A stretch of DNA of 5,914 nucleotides from a bacterium (GTDB lineage Bacteria > Verrucomicrobiota > Verrucomicrobiae > Opitutales > Opitutaceae), in assembly GCA_021780625.1 (NCBI GenBank), contig JAJXYI010000061.1, positions 1 to 5,914 on the forward strand, read 5' to 3'. The position numbers and the translations under genes were made by a program. This document shows positions 1 through 5,387 of this stretch, piece after piece; position 1 is the first letter of the stretch, and each line of letters starts with the position of its first letter. Below the pieces are notes generated by a model that saw only the letters and a list, made by a program, of their open reading frames with translations, did no database searches and was not told the DNA's origin.

Positions 1-147
1 CCCCCGACTTCCGTCCGCTGTCTTCCGACTTCCGCCCACCGACGTCCGCCCTCCGACTTCTGCCCCCTGACCTCTGGCCCTGGCCTCCGACTTCCGACTT
101 CCGACTTCCGACTTCCGACCTCCGACTTCCGACCTCCGACATCCGCC
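1..147. repeat. Heptamer tandem repeat array (TTCCGAC)n
   Basis: From 85 to 140 there are eight consecutive 7-base units of the form YTCCGAC (first base T or C), followed by one degenerate unit at 141-147. Bases 1-84 hold scattered decayed copies of the same motif (for example around 5-13 and 23-34), so the array was probably longer and extends left of the window. Because 7 is not a multiple of 3, every frame reads as a 7-residue repeat (minus strand of the type SEVGSRK), which makes spurious open frames. I see no credible gene here. The peptidase frame is closed upstream by TGA at 68-70. The array lies directly upstream of the peptidase gene, so any promoter for that gene must lie within it or in 148-241. 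Similar heptamer arrays are, from memory, common between genes in some Verrucomicrobiota and Planctomycetota. Confidence 0.85.
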
Positions 148-241
148 CCGCCGCCACGACCGCTATTTCAAGCGTTTGTCTTGTAGCCGCCAGGCCCGCT
201 TCCGGCTCGCGCGTGGCACCTCGATTTCTGAATCTCGCGGC

Positions 242-2383
242 ATGCACTTCATAGGCCTGCTTACCCTCCCGATCATGGCCATGGCGCTGGGCCTGACGTC
301 GCTGTCCGGCGACGAGATCGCGCCGTCCGACAAGAACCACAACCCGCTTCTCGATCCCTGGACCGGCCCCTACGGCGGCGTCCCCCCTTTCGACAAGGTA
401 AGGCTCGAGCAATTCAAACCGGCCTTCGACGTGGCGATCCGCGAAAAGCTCGTGGAGGTGGACGCCATCGCGAATAACCCCGCCGCGCCGACGTTCGAGA
501 ACACATTTGCCGCCCTGGAGAAATCCGGCCGCACGCTCGCACGGGTGAATGCCGTGTTCGGCATCTGGAGCAGCAACCTGTCCACCCCGCAGTTCCAGGT
601 CATCGAGCAGGAGATCGCCCCGCGGCTCGCGGAGCTGTCCGATCGCGTCACGCAGAACGAGGCGCTCTTCAAGCGTATCGAAACGATCTATACCGGCGAC
701 CAGTCCGCCCTCACGCCCGAGCAGAAGCGGCTCGTCTGGTACGTGGCCACGAGCTTCATCCGCCAGGGCGCCAAGCTCGACGCTCCGTCCAAGGCACGTG
801 TCGGCGAGATCAACAAGCGTCTCGCCGTCCTCTACACGACGTTCAGCAACAACGTCCTCGCCGATGAGAACGACTACGTCCTCTACCTGAAGGAGCCCGA
901 CCTCGCCGGCCTTCCGCAGCCCCTGCGCGCCGCCGCCGCTGCAGCCGCCGAGGAACGCGGACACAAGGGGGAATTCGCGATCCTCAACACCCGCTCCTCG
1001 ATGGAGCCTTTCCTCACCTACTCCGACCGCCGCGACCTGCGTGAGAAGGTGTGGCGCACGTATTACAGCCGCGGAGACAACAACGACGCCCACGACAACA
1101 AGCGGATCATCGTCGAGATCCTGAAGCTCCGCGCCGAGCGCGCCCGGCTCCTCGGATTCCCCACCCACGCACACTGGCGGCTCGACGACACGATGGCCCA
1201 CACACCCGAAAACGCGATGACCCTCATGCTCGCGGTCTGGAAACCAGCCGTCGCCCGCGTGCACGAGGAGGTCCGCGACATGCAGGCCGTCGCCAACGCG
1301 GAACACGCCGGGATCACCATCGAAGCCTGGGACTACCGCTATTACGCCGAAAAGGTCCGCAAGGCGCGCTACGACGTCGACGAGAACGAAGTAAAGCCCT
1401 ACCTCCAGCTCGACAAGCTGCGGCAGGCCATGTTCTGGGTCGCCGGTCAGCTCTTCGACTTCGAGTTCGTCCAGGTCCACGACGTTCCCGTGTTCCAGAA
1501 GGACGTCACCGTGTACGAGGTCCGCAACCGCACCACCGGCGCCCACGTGGGCCTGTGGTACTTCGACCCCTACGCCCGCACCGGCAAACGCTCGGGCGCC
1601 TGGATGAACGCCTACCGCGACCAGGAGAAGTTCATGGGGAGCGTCCCAACCATCGTCTCCAACAACTGCAACTACATCCCCGGCGCCCCGGGCGAACCGA
1701 TCCTCATCTCCTGGGACGACGCGACGACCATGTTCCACGAGTTCGGCCATGCACTCCACGGGCTGTGCTCGAACGTCAACTACCCGACCCTCTCCGGCAC
1801 GAACGTCGCGCGTGACTTCGTCGAGTTCCCCTCGCAGCTGCTCGAGCACTGGCTGCCGACGCCCGAGGTGCTCAACCGCTATGCGCTGAACGTGAAGACC
1901 GGCAAACCCATGCCGCCGGAACTGGTGGCCAAGCTCGAGCGCGCCTCCAAGTTCAACGAGGGCTTCGCCACCGTGGAATACCTGGCCGCCGCGCTCTACG
2001 ACATGCAGATCCACCTTGCGGGTGCGGCGACCATCGATCCGGACGCCTTCGAGAAGGCCGAGCTCACGAAACTCGGCATGCCGAAGGAGATCGTGATGCG
2101 CCACCGCCCGACGCAGTTCATGCACATCTTCTCGAGCGACGACTACTCGGCGGGCTACTACAGCTACCTCTGGGCGGATACGCTCACGGCGGACGCCTTT
2201 GAAGCCTTCACCGAAGCCGGCGGCCCCTACGACAAGAAGGAGGCAAAGCGACTGCACGACCTGCTGTTCTCGGTGGGCAACACCGTCGATCCCGCGGCCG
2301 CCTATCGCGCCTTCCGGGGCCGCGACGCCGGCATCGACGCCCTCATGCGCGACCGGGGTTTCCCCGTGCCAACGAAGAGCTAG
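242..2383 (+). CDS. dcp: M3 family zinc metallopeptidase, peptidyl-dipeptidase Dcp type, exported
   Basis: This is a zinc metallopeptidase of family M3A. Enzymes of the Dcp group release C-terminal dipeptides from short peptides. Numbered from ATG 242 the protein has 713 residues, a normal length for Dcp. The zinc site is HEFGH at residues 499-503 (bases 1736-1750), and the third ligand is Glu528 in DFVEFPSQ, 29 residues after the first His, the usual M3 spacing. His628 and the tyrosines of DDYSAGYYSYLW (635-642) fit the transition-state-stabilising segment, and GRDAGIDALMRDRGF is the conserved M3 C-terminus. Other Dcp-like signatures are PTFENT and GAWMNAYRDQ. I chose ATG 242 because a hydrophobic, signal-peptide-like stretch (FIGLLTLPIMAMALGL) follows it at once, pointing to export. 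The n-region has no Lys or Arg, however. An upstream TTG at 176 would add 22 Arg-rich residues, so it cannot be excluded. Neither start has a clear Shine-Dalgarno. The 3' 66 bases recur at 2929-2994, after the toxin-antitoxin pair. An OpdA/PrlC-like oligopeptidase is the alternative, but Dcp fits better. Confidence 0.9.
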   Translation: MHFIGLLTLPIMAMALGLTSLSGDEIAPSDKNHNPLLDPWTGPYGGVPPFDKVRLEQFKPAFDVAIREKLVEVDAIANNPAAPTFENTFAALEKSGRTLARVNAVFGIWSSNLSTPQFQVIEQEIAPRLAELSDRVTQNEALFKRIETIYTGDQSALTPEQKRLVWYVATSFIRQGAKLDAPSKARVGEINKRLAVLYTTFSNNVLADENDYVLYLKEPDLAGLPQPLRAAAAAAAEERGHKGEFAILNTRSSMEPFLTYSDRRDLREKVWRTYYSRGDNNDAHDNKRIIVEILKLRAERARLLGFPTHAHWRLDDTMAHTPENAMTLMLAVWKPAVARVHEEVRDMQAVANAEHAGITIEAWDYRYYAEKVRKARYDVDENEVKPYLQLDKLRQAMFWVAGQLFDFEFVQVHDVPVFQKDVTVYEVRNRTTGAHVGLWYFDPYARTGKRSGAWMNAYRDQEKFMGSVPTIVSNNCNYIPGAPGEPILISWDDATTMFHEFGHALHGLCSNVNYPTLSGTNVARDFVEFPSQLLEHWLPTPEVLNRYALNVKTGKPMPPELVAKLERASKFNEGFATVEYLAAALYDMQIHLAGAATIDPDAFEKAELTKLGMPKEIVMRHRPTQFMHIFSSDDYSAGYYSYLWADTLTADAFEAFTEAGGPYDKKEAKRLHDLLFSVGNTVDPAAAYRAFRGRDAGIDALMRDRGFPVPTKS
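2318..2383 (+). repeat. Upstream copy of duplicated peptidase gene end (direct repeat, left)
   Basis: This is the left member of a direct repeat with a period of 611 bp. Bases 2318-2370 are identical to 2929-2981 over 53 bp. Bases 2371-2383 match 2982-2994 at 9 of 13 positions. The copy encodes the tail of the intact peptidase, from GRDAGIDALM to the TAG stop. The match stops abruptly on its left side: 2316-2317 are GG, against CC at 2927-2928. It contains a small palindrome, CGGGG-TTT-CCCCG (2354-2366), just before the point where the copies start to differ. Confidence 0.92.
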
Positions 2384-2414
2384 GTGGAAGTTCCCTGGCC
2401 CCGCTCACTCCACA

Positions 2415-2443
2415 GGTCCCGACCTTCCTCAACGGTCGGGACC
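2415..2443. promoter_or_regulatory. Perfect 10-bp inverted repeat upstream of hicB
   Basis: GGTCCCGACC (2415-2424) and GGTCGGGACC (2434-2443) are perfect reverse complements around a 9-base loop. The structure begins 31 bases after the peptidase stop and ends 48 bases before the hicB start. No T-run follows, so it is not a canonical intrinsic terminator. It may be a decayed or factor-assisted terminator, an mRNA 3'-end stabiliser, or an operator for the toxin-antitoxin operon. It shares the string CGGTCGGG with the true terminator at 3009-3042. The role is not settled by sequence; the inverted repeat itself is certain. Confidence 0.6.
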
Positions 2444-2491
2444 CAGACATCCCGAGCTTGCGGAGCATGAAATCCAAGGTAGCTTGTAGGC

Positions 2492-2698
2492 ATGAAGTTC
2501 ACCGTGACCATCGATCGTGATGAGGCCGGCGTATGGGTCGCAGAATGCCCGTCAATCCCGGGATGCGTCAGTCAGGGCAAGACCAAACCGGAGGCACTCA
2601 AAAATGTCCGCGAGGCCATCGAACTCTGTCTGGAAGTCCGGGCCGAACGCGGACTCCCGCTAACCATCGAAACAAAGCAGGTTGAAGTCGCTGTCTGA
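2492..2698 (+). CDS. hicB: HicB family antitoxin (short form)
   Basis: This 68-residue protein is a HicB-like (UPF0150) antitoxin, expected to bind and block the HicA toxin encoded next to it. The recognisable core is residues 1-50: an N-terminal beta strand (MKFTVTIDRDEAG), then WVAECPSIPGCVSQGKT, then a helix (KPEALKNVREAIELCLE). This is the partial RNase-H-like fold of the family. The protein ends about 18 residues after that helix, so the C-terminal ribbon-helix-helix or HTH DNA-binding domain of longer HicB proteins is missing. Autoregulation by HicB alone is therefore doubtful. The stop codon overlaps the hicA start by one base (TGATG), which implies translational coupling, and the antitoxin comes first. 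There is no strong Shine-Dalgarno: GTAGG lies immediately before the ATG and AAGG about 13 bases upstream. The gene sits inside the 611-bp unit bounded by copies of the peptidase gene end. Confidence 0.9.
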   Translation: MKFTVTIDRDEAGVWVAECPSIPGCVSQGKTKPEALKNVREAIELCLEVRAERGLPLTIETKQVEVAV

Positions 2699-2925
2699 TG
2701 CCCGTCCTTCCCAAACTGAGCGGACGCTCTGTCGTCAAGGCGTTTGGTCGTGATGGTTGGGAGCTAGCCCGGCAACGCGGCAGCCACATCATTTTAGTGA
2801 AAGAGGGAAACTGGACGACGCTCTCAGTCCCCGATCACCGCGAAATTGCCCCGGGCACCTTGCGAAGCCTCATTCGCGCGAGCGGCCTTTCCGTGGAGAA
2901 ATTTATCGGGCTCACGAAGAAGTGA
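2698..2925 (+). CDS. hicA: HicA family toxin (mRNA interferase)
   Basis: This 75-residue protein is a HicA/YcfA-like toxin. The family has a small double-stranded-RNA-binding-like fold and cleaves mRNA, using a conserved His. Here that residue is in RQRGSHIIL (about residues 26-34), the family's G-S-H motif. The C-terminal half, VPDHREIAPGTLRSLIRASGLS, is the conserved strand-helix segment. The N-terminal LSGRSVVKAFGRDGWEL is the usual first helix, ending in the G-W pair. All key positions are present and the length is normal, so the toxin appears intact. Its ATG shares its A with the TGA of hicB, so the two genes are almost certainly co-transcribed and coupled. Only three bases (CCC) separate its stop from the start of the repeated peptidase tail. 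Neutralisation by the neighbouring HicB is inferred from family knowledge. Confidence 0.9.
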   Translation: MPVLPKLSGRSVVKAFGRDGWELARQRGSHIILVKEGNWTTLSVPDHREIAPGTLRSLIRASGLSVEKFIGLTKK

Positions 2926-2928
2926 CCC

Positions 2929-2994
2929 GGCCGCGACGCCGGCATCGACGCCCTCATGCGCGACCGGGGTTTCCCCGTGCCGACCAAGAGCTGA
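2929..2994 (+). pseudogene. Displaced second copy of the peptidase 3' end
   Basis: These 66 bases repeat the last 66 bases of the peptidase gene and stay in the equivalent frame, encoding GRDAGIDALM...PVPTKS and a stop, with no start or body of their own. The first 53 bp are identical to 2318-2370. The last 13 differ at four positions, all silent: CCA/CCG, ACG/ACC and TAG/TGA. A canonical intrinsic terminator follows 14 bases after this stop, whereas the upstream copy has none. I therefore infer that this is the original end of the peptidase gene, separated from its body by the hicBA unit, and that the upstream copy carries a replacement tail. The reverse origin cannot be excluded from one sequence. 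The duplication itself is directly visible. Confidence 0.9.
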
Positions 2995-3008
2995 TCCGAT
3001 CTCCCTCG

Positions 3009-3042
3009 AAAACGCCCGGCTTACACGGTCGGGCGTTTTTTT
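3009..3042 (+). terminator. Intrinsic (rho-independent) terminator
   Basis: The stem AAAACGCCCG (3009-3018) pairs with CGGGCGTTTT (3030-3039) around an 11-base loop, and the T-run is seven long (3036-3042). It ends transcription from the hicBA side and lies 14 bases after the stop of the displaced peptidase tail. Its proximity suggests it was originally the peptidase gene's own terminator. On the minus strand the same stem is preceded rather than followed by a T-run partner (AAAA at 3009-3012), so a weak reverse activity is possible but not convincing. Confidence 0.92.
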
Positions 3043-3078
3043 GTCTTCACCCAGAGACGCAGGGACTCAAGTCGGGAT

Positions 3079-3217
3079 TTTTAACAGGGATGAAAGGGAT
3101 CGAGGGGATGGATCGATCCACCTTTGGTCCCCAAAAAAACATCCGTTCGATCCTCGATGGATTCCAGCCTTTGGAGTCTTTTCCGTATCCCCTCCATCCC
3201 CTTCATCCCTGTTAAAA
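3079..3217. repeat. 139-bp structure with 31-bp near-perfect terminal inverted repeats
   Basis: Bases 3079-3109 and 3187-3217 are reverse complements at 29 of 31 positions; each begins, from its outer end, TTTTAACAGGGATGAA. The mismatches fall at arm positions 17 and 23. The 77-base interior includes the 12-bp palindrome TGGATCGATCCA (3109-3120) and contains no credible gene. Pairing stops exactly at 3079/3217, and I see no target-site duplication outside it. Neither side has the T-run of an intrinsic terminator. It lies between the hicBA terminator and the convergent ydbL stop, so it could be a bidirectional transcript-end structure, a MITE-like or REP-like repeat, or both. The arms are themselves built of a GGGAT-rich near-repeat, which suggests a dispersed family. 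Confidence 0.8.
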
Positions 3218-3242
3218 CCATCTCTGAAAGAAGGGCCCAGCC

Positions 3243-3611
3243 CTATTTCCGATACCAGCGTCCCGACTGATCCTGCAGCCAGACTCCAGCCTTGCTGATC
3301 TCCGCGATCTTCTGCGCCCGCAACCGGCCCACCGCGTCCGGCGAGGTGCCGGTTTCCTGGGCGATGAGGCGATAGATCACTCCCCGATCGTGATTCTCGG
3401 CGTCGATGACCTGCCGGTCCGCCGCGCTCGCCTGCCCGCGAACCTCCAGGTAGCCCCGGTTGTTCTCCCCCACCACCTGACGCTCTTTCATGGCGTCGAT
3501 CTGGGGCAGGCGCTGGGCCATCGCACGCGCGATGTCGCTACGCTGGTCCGCGAACACCGTGACGGCCATGGCACAAAGGATGACGAAAAAGCTGAGTATT
3601 GAATGCTTCAT
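3243..3611 (-). CDS. ydbL: YdbL family periplasmic protein (DUF1318)
   Basis: This 122-residue protein belongs to the YdbL/DUF1318 family. Residues 1-21 form a signal peptide (MKHSILSFFVILCAMAVTVFA) with probable cleavage before DQ, so the mature protein is periplasmic. The family pattern is clear: VGENNRGYLEVR (47-58), an AENHDRGVIYRLIAQ helix (71-85), a TGTSPDAVGRLRAQKIAE helix (88-104), and the ending GVWLQDQSGRWYRK. In E. coli, YdbL is reported to act on the YdbH-YnbE intermembrane complex, keeping YnbE from forming multimers. The gene is third in the operon, starting 13 bases after the ynbE stop. The frame could be extended upstream to 3671, but that would overlap ynbE and bury the signal peptide behind 20 polar residues, so ATG 3611 is preferred. 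No clear Shine-Dalgarno is visible; translation may be coupled to ynbE. Confidence 0.87.
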   Translation of the reverse strand: MKHSILSFFVILCAMAVTVFADQRSDIARAMAQRLPQIDAMKERQVVGENNRGYLEVRGQASAADRQVIDAENHDRGVIYRLIAQETGTSPDAVGRLRAQKIAEISKAGVWLQDQSGRWYRK

Positions 3612-3624
3612 GACAGGTGGGAGC

Positions 3625-3816
3625 TCAGGGTTTGGTTTCGAGAGTCGATGACTTTTGGTCGAGATTGCCAAAGAAGTCGTTCAGCGCGCGGTCGACCTTC
3701 ACATTCACGTCCACCGTCACATGGATCGGTTTCACTTCGATGGGAGCGGTCCTGACATTCACGCAGCCGGCCAGGAGCAGGGGCATAAAGCAGAACACAG
3801 AGAGGCGGGGATTCAT
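3625..3816 (-). CDS. ynbE: YnbE family outer-membrane lipoprotein
   Basis: This small lipoprotein of 63 residues (E. coli YnbE is about 61) has a hydrophobic signal ending in a lipobox, LLAGC, with the lipidated Cys at residue 18. The mature part is short and beta-rich: PIEVKPIHVTVDVNVKVDRALNDFF. YnbE is known to continue the beta-sheet groove of YdbH and so join it to the outer membrane, and this alternating hydrophobic strand fits that role. The start is ATG 3816. A longer frame from TTG 3864 would put 16 proline-rich polar residues ahead of the signal and is unlikely. The gene lies 62 bases after the ydbH stop and 13 bases before ydbL, in the same order as in E. coli. The first residues after the Cys (VNVRTAP) show no Asp at +2, consistent with sorting to the outer membrane under the E. 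coli rule. Confidence 0.85.
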   Translation of the reverse strand: MNPRLSVFCFMPLLLAGCVNVRTAPIEVKPIHVTVDVNVKVDRALNDFFGNLDQKSSTLETKP

Positions 3817-3878
3817 GTTCGGTTGCGATGGCGGTGGTGCCGATGCGTCGTAGGGATCGCGCAATTGCGGGTGGATGA

Positions 3879-5354
3879 CTACTTCGGCGAAAAATTCATC
3901 CGCGAGTCAAGGCCCCACTGGATAAGCTTTTCCACCGGGCCATTGATATTCACGTCAAAGGTCACCGGCGCCTTGATGGTCGGGTCGATTGGCTGACCCT
4001 CGACGTGAATCTGAACGGAACGCCCCGGGGGGGCATTGAGCGGGTGGATGTCCACACGAAGCGCGTTCACCCGGAGGTTGGTGAGCCCGGTCTCCACGGC
4101 CTTGAGCGTCGGATAGGCCATGCTGTCCGGGGAAACATTCGCCGTCAGCAGGCCCGGTTCCTGCAGCTGGAGCGTGCCGGCCGACCCCGCATGCAGCCCG
4201 AGCCAGCCGCGCCCAAGGCTCAGGCCCTCGGGGCCGTAGTGGACCGCCACTTCACCGTCCGCCTCACCCGTGGCGCGCGCAGTGGCCGTCGGGATCAGCG
4301 CCATGGCCTGGCCAATCTGAAGTCCGGCGACCTCAAACGTCGGCCGGTAATCCACGACCAGCGGATCGAAGGCAAACGGCTCGGCGGAGACGCGCCCTCC
4401 GAAAACTTCCGCCGAGCCCGACTCCAGCTCAATGCGATGAAGTCCCCTCAGTGCAAAGCGGGCATCCACATTGCGTAGTTGAACATCCCCGACACGCACC
4501 GATGCGACCCGGACGCGCTGACCCAAGCGTGAGGTCAGTTTCGCAAGATCGGCGACGGCCACATCCGCCTCAATGCCCTCTACGCTCAGGTGCTTCGCCG
4601 GATTGCTCGCCGCTCCATCGCGCAGCTTCAGATCCAGTTTCCCGTTCATCGGCCCCCCGCCGAATTGTCCGCTTCCAGACAGGTCGATCCTTCCCGAAAC
4701 ATCCCAGCCGGTCAGAACCCCGGGGAGGATCAGGTCCAGCAGGTCGCGGCTGCGCCTCAGGTCGATCGACGAATCTTGGAGCGCGAACCGGCCGGCTGAA
4801 CGCCCGAGGTCGTAGTCCAGCGTGCCCTTGGCGGAAAATGTCTCCCCGGACAGTGCGGCCGCCGCATGTATCAACCTGCCGGTGACATCTGGGCGTGCGG
4901 TGAAATCAATCTGCACGGGTATGCCCGTGTTTCCGACATGCAGCGTCACGGTTCCGCCCACCGAAACCTGGTCGAATCGAGGCCATTCCCGCCCCGGAGC
5001 TGGGGCGGCCGGAATCGCCGGGTTCGCCGCGGGCAATCGCGTCAGATCCACGTCCACCGATAGACCCTTCACGGTGACTCGACCGAGCGATGCGGAAATC
5101 AGATTCGGACGTTCGATGGCCAGCGAGTCCACACGAACACGTTGTCCATGCCACGACAGATCGATCGGTCCGGCCGAAGCGCCATGAAGTCCGACCGCGT
5201 TCACCCGAAGATCCGTGACCTCCAGGCCGGCCCCGACAAACGCATGCCGCAGAGCACAGGAGGCTATCGGACGTCTCCAGACAAGGACGACAGCCAGCCC
5301 CATCCAGCCCAACCCGCCGGATACAGCCAGAAACCACAACAAGCCTCGTCGCAT
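3879..5354 (-). CDS. ydbH: YdbH-like AsmA-family intermembrane phospholipid transport protein (short)
   Basis: This 491-residue protein has one N-terminal membrane segment (residues 4-26, after MRR) and a long periplasmic part of alternating beta-strand sequence, typical of AsmA-like proteins that form a hydrophobic groove between the membranes. YdbH in E. coli works redundantly with YhdP and TamB in moving phospholipids to the outer membrane. Identification rests on the weak but matching C-terminal pattern (conserved-looking LKAVETGLTNLRVNALRVDI, then VEGQ and APVTFDVNI) and, mainly, on ynbE and ydbL following in the canonical order. A Pro/Ala-rich linker lies at about residues 107-124. The protein is little more than half the length of E. 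coli YdbH (about 880 residues), so the groove would be shorter. I chose ATG 5354 because it places MRR just before the membrane helix. TTG 5387 would add 11 residues and is the limit, as a stop lies just upstream (5397-5399). Another DUF748/AsmA member is the alternative. Confidence 0.83.
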   Translation of the reverse strand: MRRGLLWFLAVSGGLGWMGLAVVLVWRRPIASCALRHAFVGAGLEVTDLRVNAVGLHGASAGPIDLSWHGQRVRVDSLAIERPNLISASLGRVTVKGLSVDVDLTRLPAANPAIPAAPAPGREWPRFDQVSVGGTVTLHVGNTGIPVQIDFTARPDVTGRLIHAAAALSGETFSAKGTLDYDLGRSAGRFALQDSSIDLRRSRDLLDLILPGVLTGWDVSGRIDLSGSGQFGGGPMNGKLDLKLRDGAASNPAKHLSVEGIEADVAVADLAKLTSRLGQRVRVASVRVGDVQLRNVDARFALRGLHRIELESGSAEVFGGRVSAEPFAFDPLVVDYRPTFEVAGLQIGQAMALIPTATARATGEADGEVAVHYGPEGLSLGRGWLGLHAGSAGTLQLQEPGLLTANVSPDSMAYPTLKAVETGLTNLRVNALRVDIHPLNAPPGRSVQIHVEGQPIDPTIKAPVTFDVNINGPVEKLIQWGLDSRMNFSPK

Positions 5355-5387
5355 GCCTCGCACGGGCCCCGACCATGGGAGAGGCAA

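Larger units (their letters stand above)
2371..2981. mobile_element. hicBA: Putative 611-bp hicBA unit integrated at the 3' end of the peptidase gene
   Basis: The interval from the end of the first 53-bp repeat to the end of the second is exactly one period, 611 bp. It holds a 13-base replacement gene tail with TAG, a 95-bp-plus leader with a perfect inverted repeat, hicB, hicA, three bases, and one copy of the 53-bp core. Excision by recombination between the two cores would rejoin the peptidase body to the TGA-ending tail and its terminator, leaving a normal gene. No integrase, transposase or terminal inverted repeats are visible, so if it is mobile it would need help in trans, or it is the remnant of a larger element. 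Base composition is not strongly different: hand counts of sampled 60-base lines gave 57-65% GC here and 62-65% in the peptidase. A non-site-specific tandem duplication is the main alternative. Confidence 0.45.

Noticed and set aside
1..142. Open minus-strand frame from an ATG at 142 through the repeat to the window edge
   Set aside because: It consists only of the heptamer repeat read as SEVGSRK-like units; such arrays are open in all frames and show no family features.
1051..1815. 254-residue plus-strand frame inside the peptidase gene
   Set aside because: It is an Arg/Pro/His-rich out-of-frame shadow of a GC-rich gene; the peptidase frame carries the zinc motif and family signatures.
2384..2928. 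hicBA as an integron cassette
   Set aside because: Toxin-antitoxin cassettes are common in integrons, but I find no attC-like RYYYAAC/GTTRRRY pairs, and the flanking repeat is a gene end, not an attC site.
3079..3217. The inverted-repeat structure as a simple bidirectional terminator
   Set aside because: The loop is 77 bases and neither side is followed by a T-run; a terminator role is possible but not supported by the usual signals.
2757..3298. Two plus-strand frames of about 150 residues running across hicA, the repeat, the terminator and the inverted repeat
   Set aside because: They cross an intrinsic terminator and non-coding repeats and show no domain; hicA in the other frame explains the 5' part.
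4005..5187. Several plus-strand frames of 65-157 residues opposite ydbH
   Set aside because: They are antisense shadows, rich in Arg, Pro and Ser, without signals or motifs; the minus-strand frame has a membrane anchor, beta-rich body and operon context.
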